64,000 bases of DNA, from positions 19,320-83,319 of the forward strand of contig NZ_QKTO01000011.1 in assembly GCF_003234855.1 (NCBI RefSeq). The letters run 5' to 3'. How positions within the stretch are numbered: the first letter of the stretch is position 1; each line of letters opens with the position of its first letter. This document shows, piece after piece, positions 57,264-64,000 of this stretch. The position numbers and the translations under genes were made by a program. The notes beneath the pieces are model-generated. The model was not told where the DNA came from. It saw nothing but the letters and a program-made list of their open reading frames with translations, and ran no database searches. Source of the DNA: Curtobacterium sp. MCBD17_032 (GTDB lineage: Bacteria > Actinomycetota > Actinomycetes > Actinomycetales > Microbacteriaceae).

Positions 57264-58952
57264 ATGGACACCGCGGAACTCCTCATCCTGTTGATCGGTT
57301 CGCTCGCGGTGACCGGCTTCGCACGCGCGAAGGGGCTGCCCGCCCCGCTGCTCGTCACGGCCGTCGCACTCGCCGTCTCGTTCCTGCCCGGCTTGCCGGA
57401 GATCGAGATCGACTCCGAGGTGATCCTCACGGTGATCCTGCCGCCGCTGCTGTACTCGGCCGCACTCGACGTGTCGTGGCAGAGCTTCCGGCAGTCGATC
57501 AAGCAGATCCGGCGACTCGGCATCGTCCTCGTCATCGTCACGGCGCTCGCGGTGGGACTCGCCGCGTACCTGATCATCCCGGACATGGACTGGCCGGCGG
57601 CGATCCTGCTCGGCGCCGTGGTCGCTCCGCCGGACGCCGTGTCCGCCGCCGCCATCGGCCGGAAGCTCGGCCTCCCCCGACGTGTGATGACGGTGCTGTC
57701 CGGCGAGAGCCTCATCAACGACGCGGCGTCGCTGACCCTGGTCCGGGTGTTCACGCTCATCGCCGCCGGCACGTCGCTCACCATCTGGCAGGACCTCGGC
57801 ATCTTCGGCCTGGCGATCGGCGTCGGCTTCGCGGTCGGCATCGTCCTCGGCGTCGCGGTGCACTGGATCCGGATGCGCATCAACGACCCCGTCGTCGAGA
57901 CGATCATGAGCATCCTGCTGCCGTTCGTCGCCTACGTCCTCGCCGAGCACCTGTCCGGCTCCGGCGTCATCGCGGTCGTCACCGCGGGGCTGTACATCGG
58001 CTACAACTCGCCGAAGGAGGGCTACGCGACCCGCCTGCAGGAGCGCCCGCTGTGGACGAGCATCGACGTCATCCTCGAGGGGTTCGTCTTCGCCCTGATC
58101 GGGCTGCAGCTGAAGACGGTCGTGCAGGACCTCGTCGAGAGCGACCGGAGCCTGACGCAGACGCTCACCGCGGCGGCCGTCGTGCTCGTCGTCGTGATCC
58201 TCGTGCGACCGCTCTTCGTCTTCGAGTCCTACGCCCGCAACCGGATCAACGGCAGGTGGCTGAGACCGCTGCGCGTCCGGTTGTCCCGCGGGCACCGTTC
58301 CCTGCGGTGGCTGCGCGGCAGCGCGGAGCCGAAGCTCGACTGGCGGGAGCTCACCGTCATCTCCTGGACCGGGATGCGCGGGGTGGTCACGCTCGCAGCA
58401 GCCGTCGCCGTCGTCTCCGACCCCGTCGAGATCAAGGCGCAGGACACCATCTTCATCATCGCGTTCGTCGTGACGGTGGGCACGCTCCTGCTGCAGGGGC
58501 TGACGTTGCCGTTCGTGATCCGCGCGCTGAAGGTGCAGGACCCCGGCGAGAGCGAGGAGGACGTGCGCAGCGAGATGCGCCTCAACCAGCGCACGACCGA
58601 GGCCGCCATCACCCTCCTCGAGCGGCGTCGTCCGGTCTGGGCGGAGCAGTACGGGCACGAGGCCGTCGACAGCGTCGTGAACCGGTTGAAGGCCCGGCTC
58701 GAGCGACAGGTCGAGACCTTCCGCCGCGACGCCGAGGAAGAGGAGGACGAGGAGCGCAACGCCCCGATGCGCCTCCGCGGTGCGCAGATCCAGGACATCC
58801 GACGCGAGCTGCTCGACCGTCGCCGCGAGGTCGTCCTCGAGGAGCGCGAGAAGGGCAACCTCGACGAGGAGGTCATGCGCCGTGTGCTCGTGACGCTCGA
58901 CGCCGAGGAACTCGCGATGGACTCCGCGCAGGCCTCCCGCAGCCGCTCCTGA
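57264..58952 (+). CDS. CPA1 family Na+/H+ antiporter
   Basis: A 562-residue membrane antiporter. About 12 transmembrane segments in residues 1-420, with the ion-binding region GAVVAPPDAVSAAAIGRKLGLPRRVMTVLSGESLINDAASL and the conserved SWTGMRGVVTLAAA. A basic/acidic cytoplasmic tail of about 130 residues (KARLERQVETFRRDAEEEEDEERN) follows, as in TIGR00831-type proteins. Divergent from pit with 116 bases between starts. Confidence 0.93.
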   Translation: MDTAELLILLIGSLAVTGFARAKGLPAPLLVTAVALAVSFLPGLPEIEIDSEVILTVILPPLLYSAALDVSWQSFRQSIKQIRRLGIVLVIVTALAVGLAAYLIIPDMDWPAAILLGAVVAPPDAVSAAAIGRKLGLPRRVMTVLSGESLINDAASLTLVRVFTLIAAGTSLTIWQDLGIFGLAIGVGFAVGIVLGVAVHWIRMRINDPVVETIMSILLPFVAYVLAEHLSGSGVIAVVTAGLYIGYNSPKEGYATRLQERPLWTSIDVILEGFVFALIGLQLKTVVQDLVESDRSLTQTLTAAAVVLVVVILVRPLFVFESYARNRINGRWLRPLRVRLSRGHRSLRWLRGSAEPKLDWRELTVISWTGMRGVVTLAAAVAVVSDPVEIKAQDTIFIIAFVVTVGTLLLQGLTLPFVIRALKVQDPGESEEDVRSEMRLNQRTTEAAITLLERRRPVWAEQYGHEAVDSVVNRLKARLERQVETFRRDAEEEEDEERNAPMRLRGAQIQDIRRELLDRRREVVLEEREKGNLDEEVMRRVLVTLDAEELAMDSAQASRSRS

Positions 58953-59034
58953 TCCTGCTCCGCACCCCGGAAGCGCTCCGGCCACCGCGGCGTATCGTGG
59001 GGCGCCAGACGACAGGACAGGAGCGCAGCGCCGA

Positions 59035-60363
59035 GTGAGCACGCCGCGGAACGACCCACCGAGGAAGAACGACCTGCCGGAGCGGGCAGGTGGTGCCCCG
59101 ACGGCCTCCGGTCCACCCGCTGCTGCCCGGTCAGCGGCACCGCCGAAGCAGCACATCGGCCGGTACCGCCGCTGGTACGCGACCCTGCACCCGTCCCTCC
59201 AGCTCATCGGGCTGCAGCTCTGGATGCCGCTGTTCTTCATCGTCGGCTTCTGCCTCTGCTACGTGTTCGCCTTCCACGCGCCGCACCCGCACGACGTCCC
59301 GATCGCGCTCGTCGGCAGCGACCCGGCGTTCGTCGCCGCCGTGCAGAAGGCCCTGCCGGGTGAGTTCGTCTTCCACTCCTACGACTCGCTCGTGGCGGCG
59401 AAGCGTGACGTCCTCGCCGGGGCGATGGCGGTCGCCTACGACCCGTCCACGAACACCTTCTTCAAGGCCAGCGCGCACCAGTTCCAGGTCGCGAGCCTCG
59501 TCCCGGCGACGCTGACGGCCGTGCTGACCGGCATCGGGGTCGCGACGCCGCGGGTCACCGAGCTCGCCGCGCTGCCGGCACGGGACGAGTACGGCACGGT
59601 CCCGATGTACGTCATGCTCGCGTGGTGCATCGGCGGCTACATGGTCGCGATGTTCATCGGGATCATGGGCGGGCCCCTCCGGCACCGGACGCGGATGACC
59701 GTGATCGTCGTCGGCGGCCTCGTCATCTCGGTCATCACGAACACCCTCGCCGGTCCGGTCGTCGGCGCGATCTCCGGGCACTTCATGCCGCTCGTGCTCA
59801 TCGCGTGGGGGTGGATCGTGGCCATCGGCCTGGCGGTGAACGGCCTGAGCTACTTCGTCGGGCGCTTCATCGCCGCGCCCGCGATGATCTGCTTCGTGTT
59901 CCTGTCGATGCCGTCCTCCGGCGGGGCCTACCCGAAGTGGTTCATGCCGGAGCCGTTCGCGTGGCTCAACCACGTCGTGGTCGGCTCGAGCATGGTCGAC
60001 ATGATCAAGCACGAGGTCTACGGCGTCGGCCCCGGGCCGGCTCGCGGGCTGGTCACCATGGCCTGCTACGCGGTCGCCGGACTCGTGCTCATGTACTTCG
60101 GCAAGAAGTGGTGGGAGCGCCGTCGCATCCGGGCGATCGTGACCGGCCGGACCACGATGTTCCAGGACGCGAACACCGCGAACCGCGAGTTCCTCGGCCG
60201 CGAGCGCGACGCCGAGCTCGAGCGGCACGGCCTGACCTCGACCGAGACCGGGACGCTCCAGGTGGTGCGCGACGGCGGGTGGGAAGACGACCGCGCCGGC
60301 GGGGACGTCTTCACCGGCGGCCGCGACGGGCTCGAGAGCGGACCGCTGGACCGGGGCCGGTAG
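59035..60363 (+). CDS. Multi-TM membrane protein, ABC-2/YhgE-like
   Basis: A 442-residue protein: 60-residue polar N terminus, one transmembrane segment (about 61-83), an extracytoplasmic region of about 110 residues (VPIALVGSDPAFVAAVQKALPGEFVFHSYDS), then five to six transmembrane segments (about 195-375) and a cytoplasmic acidic tail. The plan of one TM, an external domain and a C-terminal TM bundle is that of YhgE/Pip and ABC-2 exporter permeases; family placement is tentative and no ATPase is adjacent. GTG 59035 has AGGAGC upstream. Confidence 0.7.
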   Translation: MSTPRNDPPRKNDLPERAGGAPTASGPPAAARSAAPPKQHIGRYRRWYATLHPSLQLIGLQLWMPLFFIVGFCLCYVFAFHAPHPHDVPIALVGSDPAFVAAVQKALPGEFVFHSYDSLVAAKRDVLAGAMAVAYDPSTNTFFKASAHQFQVASLVPATLTAVLTGIGVATPRVTELAALPARDEYGTVPMYVMLAWCIGGYMVAMFIGIMGGPLRHRTRMTVIVVGGLVISVITNTLAGPVVGAISGHFMPLVLIAWGWIVAIGLAVNGLSYFVGRFIAAPAMICFVFLSMPSSGGAYPKWFMPEPFAWLNHVVVGSSMVDMIKHEVYGVGPGPARGLVTMACYAVAGLVLMYFGKKWWERRRIRAIVTGRTTMFQDANTANREFLGRERDAELERHGLTSTETGTLQVVRDGGWEDDRAGGDVFTGGRDGLESGPLDRGR

Positions 60364-60378
60364 CGACCACGGGGTCGG

Positions 60379-60384
60379 TATCCT
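60379..60384 (+). promoter_or_regulatory. Candidate leaderless -10 (TATCCT)
   Basis: TATCCT lies 8 bases before ATG 60393. Confidence 0.45.
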
Positions 60385-60392
60385 GGGGCATC

Positions 60393-60677
60393 ATGTCCCG
60401 CATCGCCTGGCACCGCCTCCTGGTCACGATCGTCGTCGTCTTCCTCGTGCTCGCGGTGATGTCGTACGTCACCAGCATCGTCCTCGCCCCGAGTGGTGGC
60501 CGCAGCGTCGCCGGGCTCTGGGACGGCTGGGCGATGTTCTCGCTCGTGGCCGCGATCGGCTTCGGGGTCGTGGACTTCTTCGTGCGTCCGCTCGGCGGAC
60601 AGAGCGGCGATGCGGAGGTCATGGCAGCGGCCGAGGAGGCCCGCACCGGCAGCACACGCACGCAGCGGTCACGCTGA
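60393..60677 (+). CDS. Small two-TM membrane protein
   Basis: A 94-residue protein with transmembrane segments at about 9-32 and 44-64 and a short Ala/Glu tail. No family recognised. It begins 29 bases after the previous gene. Confidence 0.75.
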   Translation: MSRIAWHRLLVTIVVVFLVLAVMSYVTSIVLAPSGGRSVAGLWDGWAMFSLVAAIGFGVVDFFVRPLGGQSGDAEVMAAAEEARTGSTRTQRSR

Positions 60678-60699
60678 CGGTCGGTCGACGCGGGCTCGC

Positions 60700-61218
60700 T
60701 CAGACCGCTTCGCCGATGCCCGTCCCGGTGAACCCGGCGACCGAGGCGTTGTCCTCCGCGAACACCACCCGCGCATCGACCCGCCCGCCTGCCAGGACCC
60801 CGGGGAGCCAGTACCGGGCGTCGTCCCACATCGCGTCGTACGGGACGGCGTCGACCGCCACCCACCGCGGCTCCAGCTCGTCGCCGCCCGACGGCTCCCC
60901 CTGCCAGCGGCGGCAGACGAACACGTCCGAGACCTGGGACCAGGACGGGCGGAACGGGAACCGGTAGTCCAGGGTGCCACGTGCCTCCAGGTCGGCAGCG
61001 TCGACGCGGAGACCGACCTCCTCGGCGACCTCGCGGACGGCGGTCTCGACCGCCGTCTCGTCGCCCTCGCGCTTGCCGCCCGGACCGACGACTCGGCCCG
61101 TGCCGAGCCCGCGTCGCTTCTCGCCGAGCAGGACCTCCGGCCCGTCCGCACCGTCCCGCAGCAGGTACACGACCACCACGGCCGGGTGCTGGGACTTGCT
61201 CTCGTCGCGCGCGGTCAT
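60700..61218 (-). CDS. Nudix hydrolase, MutT-like
   Basis: A 172-residue enzyme with a full Nudix box (GGKREGDETAVETAVREVAEEVGL, about 51-74). The context VVVVYLLRD, LLGEKRRGLGTGRVVGPGGK and FVCRRWQGEPSGG resembles MTH1-type 8-oxo-dGTP diphosphatases, a function I infer. ATG 61218 follows CACACT by 7 bases. Confidence 0.92.
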   Translation of the reverse strand: MTARDESKSQHPAVVVVYLLRDGADGPEVLLGEKRRGLGTGRVVGPGGKREGDETAVETAVREVAEEVGLRVDAADLEARGTLDYRFPFRPSWSQVSDVFVCRRWQGEPSGGDELEPRWVAVDAVPYDAMWDDARYWLPGVLAGGRVDARVVFAEDNASVAGFTGTGIGEAV

Positions 61219-61246
61219 GTGGTCCAGTGTGGCCGATCCGATGACG

Positions 61247-61252
61247 TACGCT
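61247..61252 (+). promoter_or_regulatory. Leaderless-type -10 element (TACGCT)
   Basis: TACGCT ends 6 bases before ATG 61259, the start of a 10-codon ORF that overlaps the real gene at 61284. A transcript starting there gives either a leaderless micro-ORF or a 25-base leader with GGGGG ahead of ATG 61284. Confidence 0.5.
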
Positions 61253-61283
61253 CGTTGCATGGCAGGCGTGCTCTGGGGGCGTC

Positions 61284-61634
61284 ATGGCTGAGTCCCGGAG
61301 GGCGGGGCGCAGCCTCGAGGTGCTGCGCGCCGAAGCCGCCGAGGAGATCTCGGTCATCGTCGAACACCGCTGCCGGCAGGGCGACGACCCGTGGGACTTC
61401 ATGCACACGCTGCCGACCGTGGACGAGCAGGTCGTGCTCATCCTCCGCGCCGAGGCGATGGACGTCGACGTCCGGATCGGCCGCCGGAGCTCGCAGTGGT
61501 CGGCGCACCCGGCCTCCGGTCACGGCACCGAACACGGCGAGGAGTACCACCGTCTCCGGCGCATCGCCCTCCAGCACCCCGAGCTGACGCAGGCGGTCTG
61601 GAAACTCATGGACGCGCTGCCCGGCGGTCACTGA
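61284..61634 (+). CDS. Conserved hypothetical protein
   Basis: A 116-residue cytoplasmic protein with an amphipathic N-terminal helix (SLEVLRAEAAEEISVIVEHRC) and a His-rich middle (SAHPASGHGTEHGEEYHRL). No family recognised. ATG 61284 is 3 bases after GGGGGCG and overlaps a 10-codon ORF (MAGVLWGRHG, 61259-61291). Confidence 0.75.
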   Translation: MAESRRAGRSLEVLRAEAAEEISVIVEHRCRQGDDPWDFMHTLPTVDEQVVLILRAEAMDVDVRIGRRSSQWSAHPASGHGTEHGEEYHRLRRIALQHPELTQAVWKLMDALPGGH

Positions 61635-61654
61635 CCTGGGGTTGGATGGGAGGC

Positions 61655-62545
61655 ATGACCGACACCGTCCTCGCCGTCCTCAACCAGCCCTCGCGGTCCG
61701 CAGCCCCGCACGACCCGCAGGCCGACGCCTTCACGTGGGAGAAGCCGCTCGAGGAGCACGTCCAGGTGATGGACCTCGGGCTCACCCGCGGGGACGGCGT
61801 CTTCGAGACGATCACGGTCATCGACGGCCGACCGCAGGCGCTCGAGGCACACCTGGGTCGTTTCGTCCGCTCCGCCGCCAAGCTCGACCTGCCGGAACCG
61901 GACGTCGACGCGTGGCGGCAGGCGATCGAGGCGGTCTGCGCCCGGCTCGACCCGGTGCGCGAGGCGTACGCGAAGACCGTGCTCACCCGGGGTGTCGAGG
62001 GCCTCGGGCGTCCGACCGGATGGGTGTACGCGGCGCCGTCGGCCGACCAGACGCGCGACCGCACCGAGGGCATCGGTGTCGTCACGCTCGACCGCGGCTA
62101 CCGGCACGACGTCGAGCGGACCTCCCCGTGGCTGCTGCAGGGCGCGAAGACGCTGTCCTACGCGGTGAACATGGCGGCACTCCGGGAAGCCGTCCGCCGC
62201 GGCGCCGACGACGCGCTGTTCGTCTCGACGGACGGGTACGTGCTCGAGGGCACGCGCGCCAACCTCATCATGTCCGTGGGAGGCCGCTTCGTGACGCCCC
62301 GCACCGACATCGGCATCCTCGACGGCACCACGCAGGCCGACGTCTTCCGCTTCGCCGAGCAGGAGGGCATCGAGACCGCGTACGAACTCGTCACGCTCGA
62401 CGACCTGCGGGCAGCCGACGCGCTGTGGCTCGTCTCCAGCATCCGTCAGGCCGCGCCGATCCACACCGTCAACGGGGTGCGGATCGAGATGGACCTCGGC
62501 ATGACGGAGCGCATCAACGACTTCCTGCTGGCGCGCGAGCGCTGA
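61655..62545 (+). CDS. pabC: PLP-dependent class IV aminotransferase (aminodeoxychorismate lyase-like)
   Basis: A 296-residue fold-type IV PLP enzyme. VMDLGLTRGDGVFETITVIDGRPQALEAHLGRF is the family N terminus, the PLP Lys is in LLQGAKTLSYAVNMAALREA, the phosphate-binding region is VLEGTRANLIMSV and GILDGTTQ. The sequence fits aminodeoxychorismate lyases (4-aminobenzoate for folate), but D-amino acid or branched-chain aminotransferases are close; no pabA/pabB is adjacent. ATG 61655 has GGGAGG 1 base upstream and TTGGAT 7 bases upstream. Confidence 0.88.
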   Translation: MTDTVLAVLNQPSRSAAPHDPQADAFTWEKPLEEHVQVMDLGLTRGDGVFETITVIDGRPQALEAHLGRFVRSAAKLDLPEPDVDAWRQAIEAVCARLDPVREAYAKTVLTRGVEGLGRPTGWVYAAPSADQTRDRTEGIGVVTLDRGYRHDVERTSPWLLQGAKTLSYAVNMAALREAVRRGADDALFVSTDGYVLEGTRANLIMSVGGRFVTPRTDIGILDGTTQADVFRFAEQEGIETAYELVTLDDLRAADALWLVSSIRQAAPIHTVNGVRIEMDLGMTERINDFLLARER

Positions 62546-62551
62546 GCGGCG

Positions 62552-62597
62552 CCGGACGGGAGGCACGGGGCGGGGTCGTCCCGCGCCTCCCGTCCGG
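62552..62597. terminator. GACGGGAGGC-family hairpin after pabC
   Basis: CCGGACGGGAGGC pairs perfectly with GCCTCCCGTCCGG over a 20-base loop, 7 bases after the pabC stop. Confidence 0.75.
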
Positions 62598-62647
62598 TGC
62601 GGTGCGGCCCGTCGGTGCCGCCGGCCGGCGAGACGCCGCCGAACGCT

Positions 62648-62677
62648 CGAGACGCCGCGGGGAACGGCGGCGTCTCG
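62648..62677 (-). terminator. Terminator of the amidohydrolase gene
   Basis: CGAGACGCCGC and GCGGCGTCTCG form an 11-bp stem around an 8-base loop, 34 bases past the amidohydrolase stop. A second direct copy of CGAGACGCCGC (62630-62640) could pair with the same right arm. Confidence 0.7.
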
Positions 62678-62710
62678 CAGCTGACGCGGTGTCGCACCGA
62701 GACGGGCGTG

Positions 62711-63913
62711 TCACCAGCGCGGCGTCGTGACGCCCTGGCCGTCGACGTACGCGAAGACCTGGCGACCCTCGATCCAGACGCGCTGGGCGCGGCTGGTGGC
62801 GTCGAGCGGGTCATCGTCCCAGAGGACGAGGTCGGCGTCGAGCCCCACGGCGATGCGGCCGACACGGTCGCCGAAGCCGAGGATGTCCGCGGGGGCGGAG
62901 GTGATCGCCTCGAGCGCGACCTGCCGGGGCAGTCCGTCGCGGACGGCCATCGTGGCCTGGGTCACGAGCATGGCGACCGGGACGACCGGGGCGTCCGTCG
63001 TGATCGCGACCCGGACCCCGGCCGCCGCGATCCTGGCGAGGTTCGGGATGCCGCGGTCACGGAGCTCCACCTTCGACCGGCTCGTGAACAGCGGACCGTA
63101 GACCACCGGGATGTCCTTCTCGGCGAGCAGGTCCGCGATCTTGTGGGCCTCGCTGCCGTGGTTGACGACCAGGCGGTAGCCGAACTCCTCGGCGAGGCGG
63201 ATCGCCGTCGCGATGTCGTCGTGGCGGTGGGTGTGCTGGTCCCAGGCGAGCTCGCGGTCGAGCACGCGCACCAGCGTCTCCTTGGTGAGGTCCCGCGTGA
63301 ACGGCTCGTCCTTCCGGGCAGCGGCGTCGCGGGCGGCCCGGTAGTCCTGCGCGGCGACGAAGGCCTCGCGGATGACCTTGGCGACGCCGAGACGGGTCGA
63401 CGGCGTCTGGCCCTTCTCGCCGTAGACCCGCTTCGGGTTCTCGCCGAGTGCGCTCTTCACGCTGACGCTGTCCGAGATGAGCTGCTCGTCGATCGTGCGT
63501 CCGCCCCAGGTCTTGATCGCGACCGTCTGGCCACCGATCGGGTTGCCGGAGCCGGGCTTGACGACGATGCTCGTGATGCCGCCGGACAGGGCGTCGCGGA
63601 ACCCCTCGTCCTCGATGTCGACCGCGTCGATCGCACGGACCGCCGCCATGTTCGGCCCGGTCATCTCGTTCGTGTCGTTGCCGGCCGGCCCGTTCGCCTC
63701 CTCGTGGATGCCGACGTGCCCGTGCGCCTCGACGAAGCCCGGGAGGAGCCAGGCACCCGCGGCGTCGACGACCGGCAGGCCGTCCGGCGGGGTGACGTCC
63801 GGGCCGACGGCGGTGATCCGGCCGTCCTGCACGACGACCGCCCCGCCGTCGAACTCGTCACCCTCGACGGGGACGACGTGGGCACCGGTGATCACGAACG
63901 CGTTGTCAGTCAT
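62711..63913 (-). CDS. Amidohydrolase family protein
   Basis: A 400-residue metal-dependent amidohydrolase. GFVEAHGHVGIHEE carries the HxH metal motif; further ligands are in DQHTHRHDDI and VVNHGSEAHK, and the catalytic Asp is in AITTDAPVVPV. Layout resembles imidazolonepropionase and dipeptidase-like amidohydrolases; substrate unknown. ATG 63913 follows TACCGT by 6 bases. Confidence 0.92.
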   Translation of the reverse strand: MTDNAFVITGAHVVPVEGDEFDGGAVVVQDGRITAVGPDVTPPDGLPVVDAAGAWLLPGFVEAHGHVGIHEEANGPAGNDTNEMTGPNMAAVRAIDAVDIEDEGFRDALSGGITSIVVKPGSGNPIGGQTVAIKTWGGRTIDEQLISDSVSVKSALGENPKRVYGEKGQTPSTRLGVAKVIREAFVAAQDYRAARDAAARKDEPFTRDLTKETLVRVLDRELAWDQHTHRHDDIATAIRLAEEFGYRLVVNHGSEAHKIADLLAEKDIPVVYGPLFTSRSKVELRDRGIPNLARIAAAGVRVAITTDAPVVPVAMLVTQATMAVRDGLPRQVALEAITSAPADILGFGDRVGRIAVGLDADLVLWDDDPLDATSRAQRVWIEGRQVFAYVDGQGVTTPRW

Positions 63914-63919
63914 TCCACA

Positions 63920-63925
63920 ACGGTA
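63920..63925 (-). promoter_or_regulatory. Leaderless -10 element of the amidohydrolase (TACCGT)
   Basis: TACCGT ends 6 bases before ATG 63913. The remaining 75 bases to the window end show no gene. Confidence 0.55.
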
Positions 63926-64000
63926 CCGATCGATGCCCGGCGCAGCTCGGGTCCCGGTCCTGGAGCGGCGGGCGGGTGGTCGGCCGGGGCCGAGGCAGGA

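Overview
This is a GC-rich (about 70 percent or more), densely packed chromosomal segment from an actinobacterium. The gene orders (parA-scpA-scpB-rluB-tyrA-cmk-der; recA-recX-miaB-miaA-dapF with a DUF3046 gene and clgR; pgsA-ftsK-rnj-dapA; rpsO/pnp/M16 peptidase/dapB), the LexA boxes and the PriA-type HisA fit Microbacteriaceae, and Curtobacterium or a close relative is my best guess. It looks like core chromosome: I see no prophage, insertion sequence, integrase, CRISPR array, rRNA or tRNA.

Layout. 1-10.9 kb: tail of a RecQ-type helicase, an aldo/keto reductase, two membrane proteins of unknown function, then a long minus-strand operon for chromosome segregation, rRNA pseudouridylation, tyrosine synthesis, CMP kinase and ribosome assembly (parA to der). 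11-15 kb: histidine operon hisC-hisB-hisH-hisA plus an SseB-like gene. 15-16.3 kb: a LysM membrane protein divergent from lexA, with two LexA boxes between them. 16.4-25.5 kb: hflX, a methyltransferase, a MOSC protein, and dapF-miaA-miaB-recX-recA with two more LexA boxes. 25.5-34.3 kb: clgR, cinA, pgsA, ftsK, rnj, dapA, dfrA, thyA. 34.4-45.6 kb: an epimerase, dapB, an acetyltransferase, a phosphatase, an M16 peptidase, a TetR regulator, a PEBP protein, pnp, a lytic transglycosylase, an FMN reductase and rpsO. 45.7-64 kb is more accessory: VanZ, a GH6 cellulase, an M4 protealysin-like protease followed by an emfourin-type inhibitor, a HelD-like RNA polymerase helicase, a second aldo/keto reductase, an FKBP, an MFS transporter, aspA, pit, a Na+/H+ antiporter, membrane proteins, a Nudix hydrolase, a class IV aminotransferase and an amidohydrolase.

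Three themes cross the window. (1) The SOS response: four LexA boxes lie at lexA/LysM protein and recA, and the LysM protein has the position and architecture of a YneA/ChiZ/DivS-type division inhibitor. (2) Leaderless promoters: at least 15 genes have a TANNNT element 6-8 bases before the start codon, which also helps fix starts. (3) A recurring terminator hairpin with GACGGGAGGC/GCCTCCCGTC arms at gene ends.

Oddities worth checking: an apparent one-base frameshift in the RGG-like repeat region of rluB, and a 56-bp tandem repeat between pit and a small membrane gene that creates two identical 18-residue micro-ORFs chained by TGATG overlaps.
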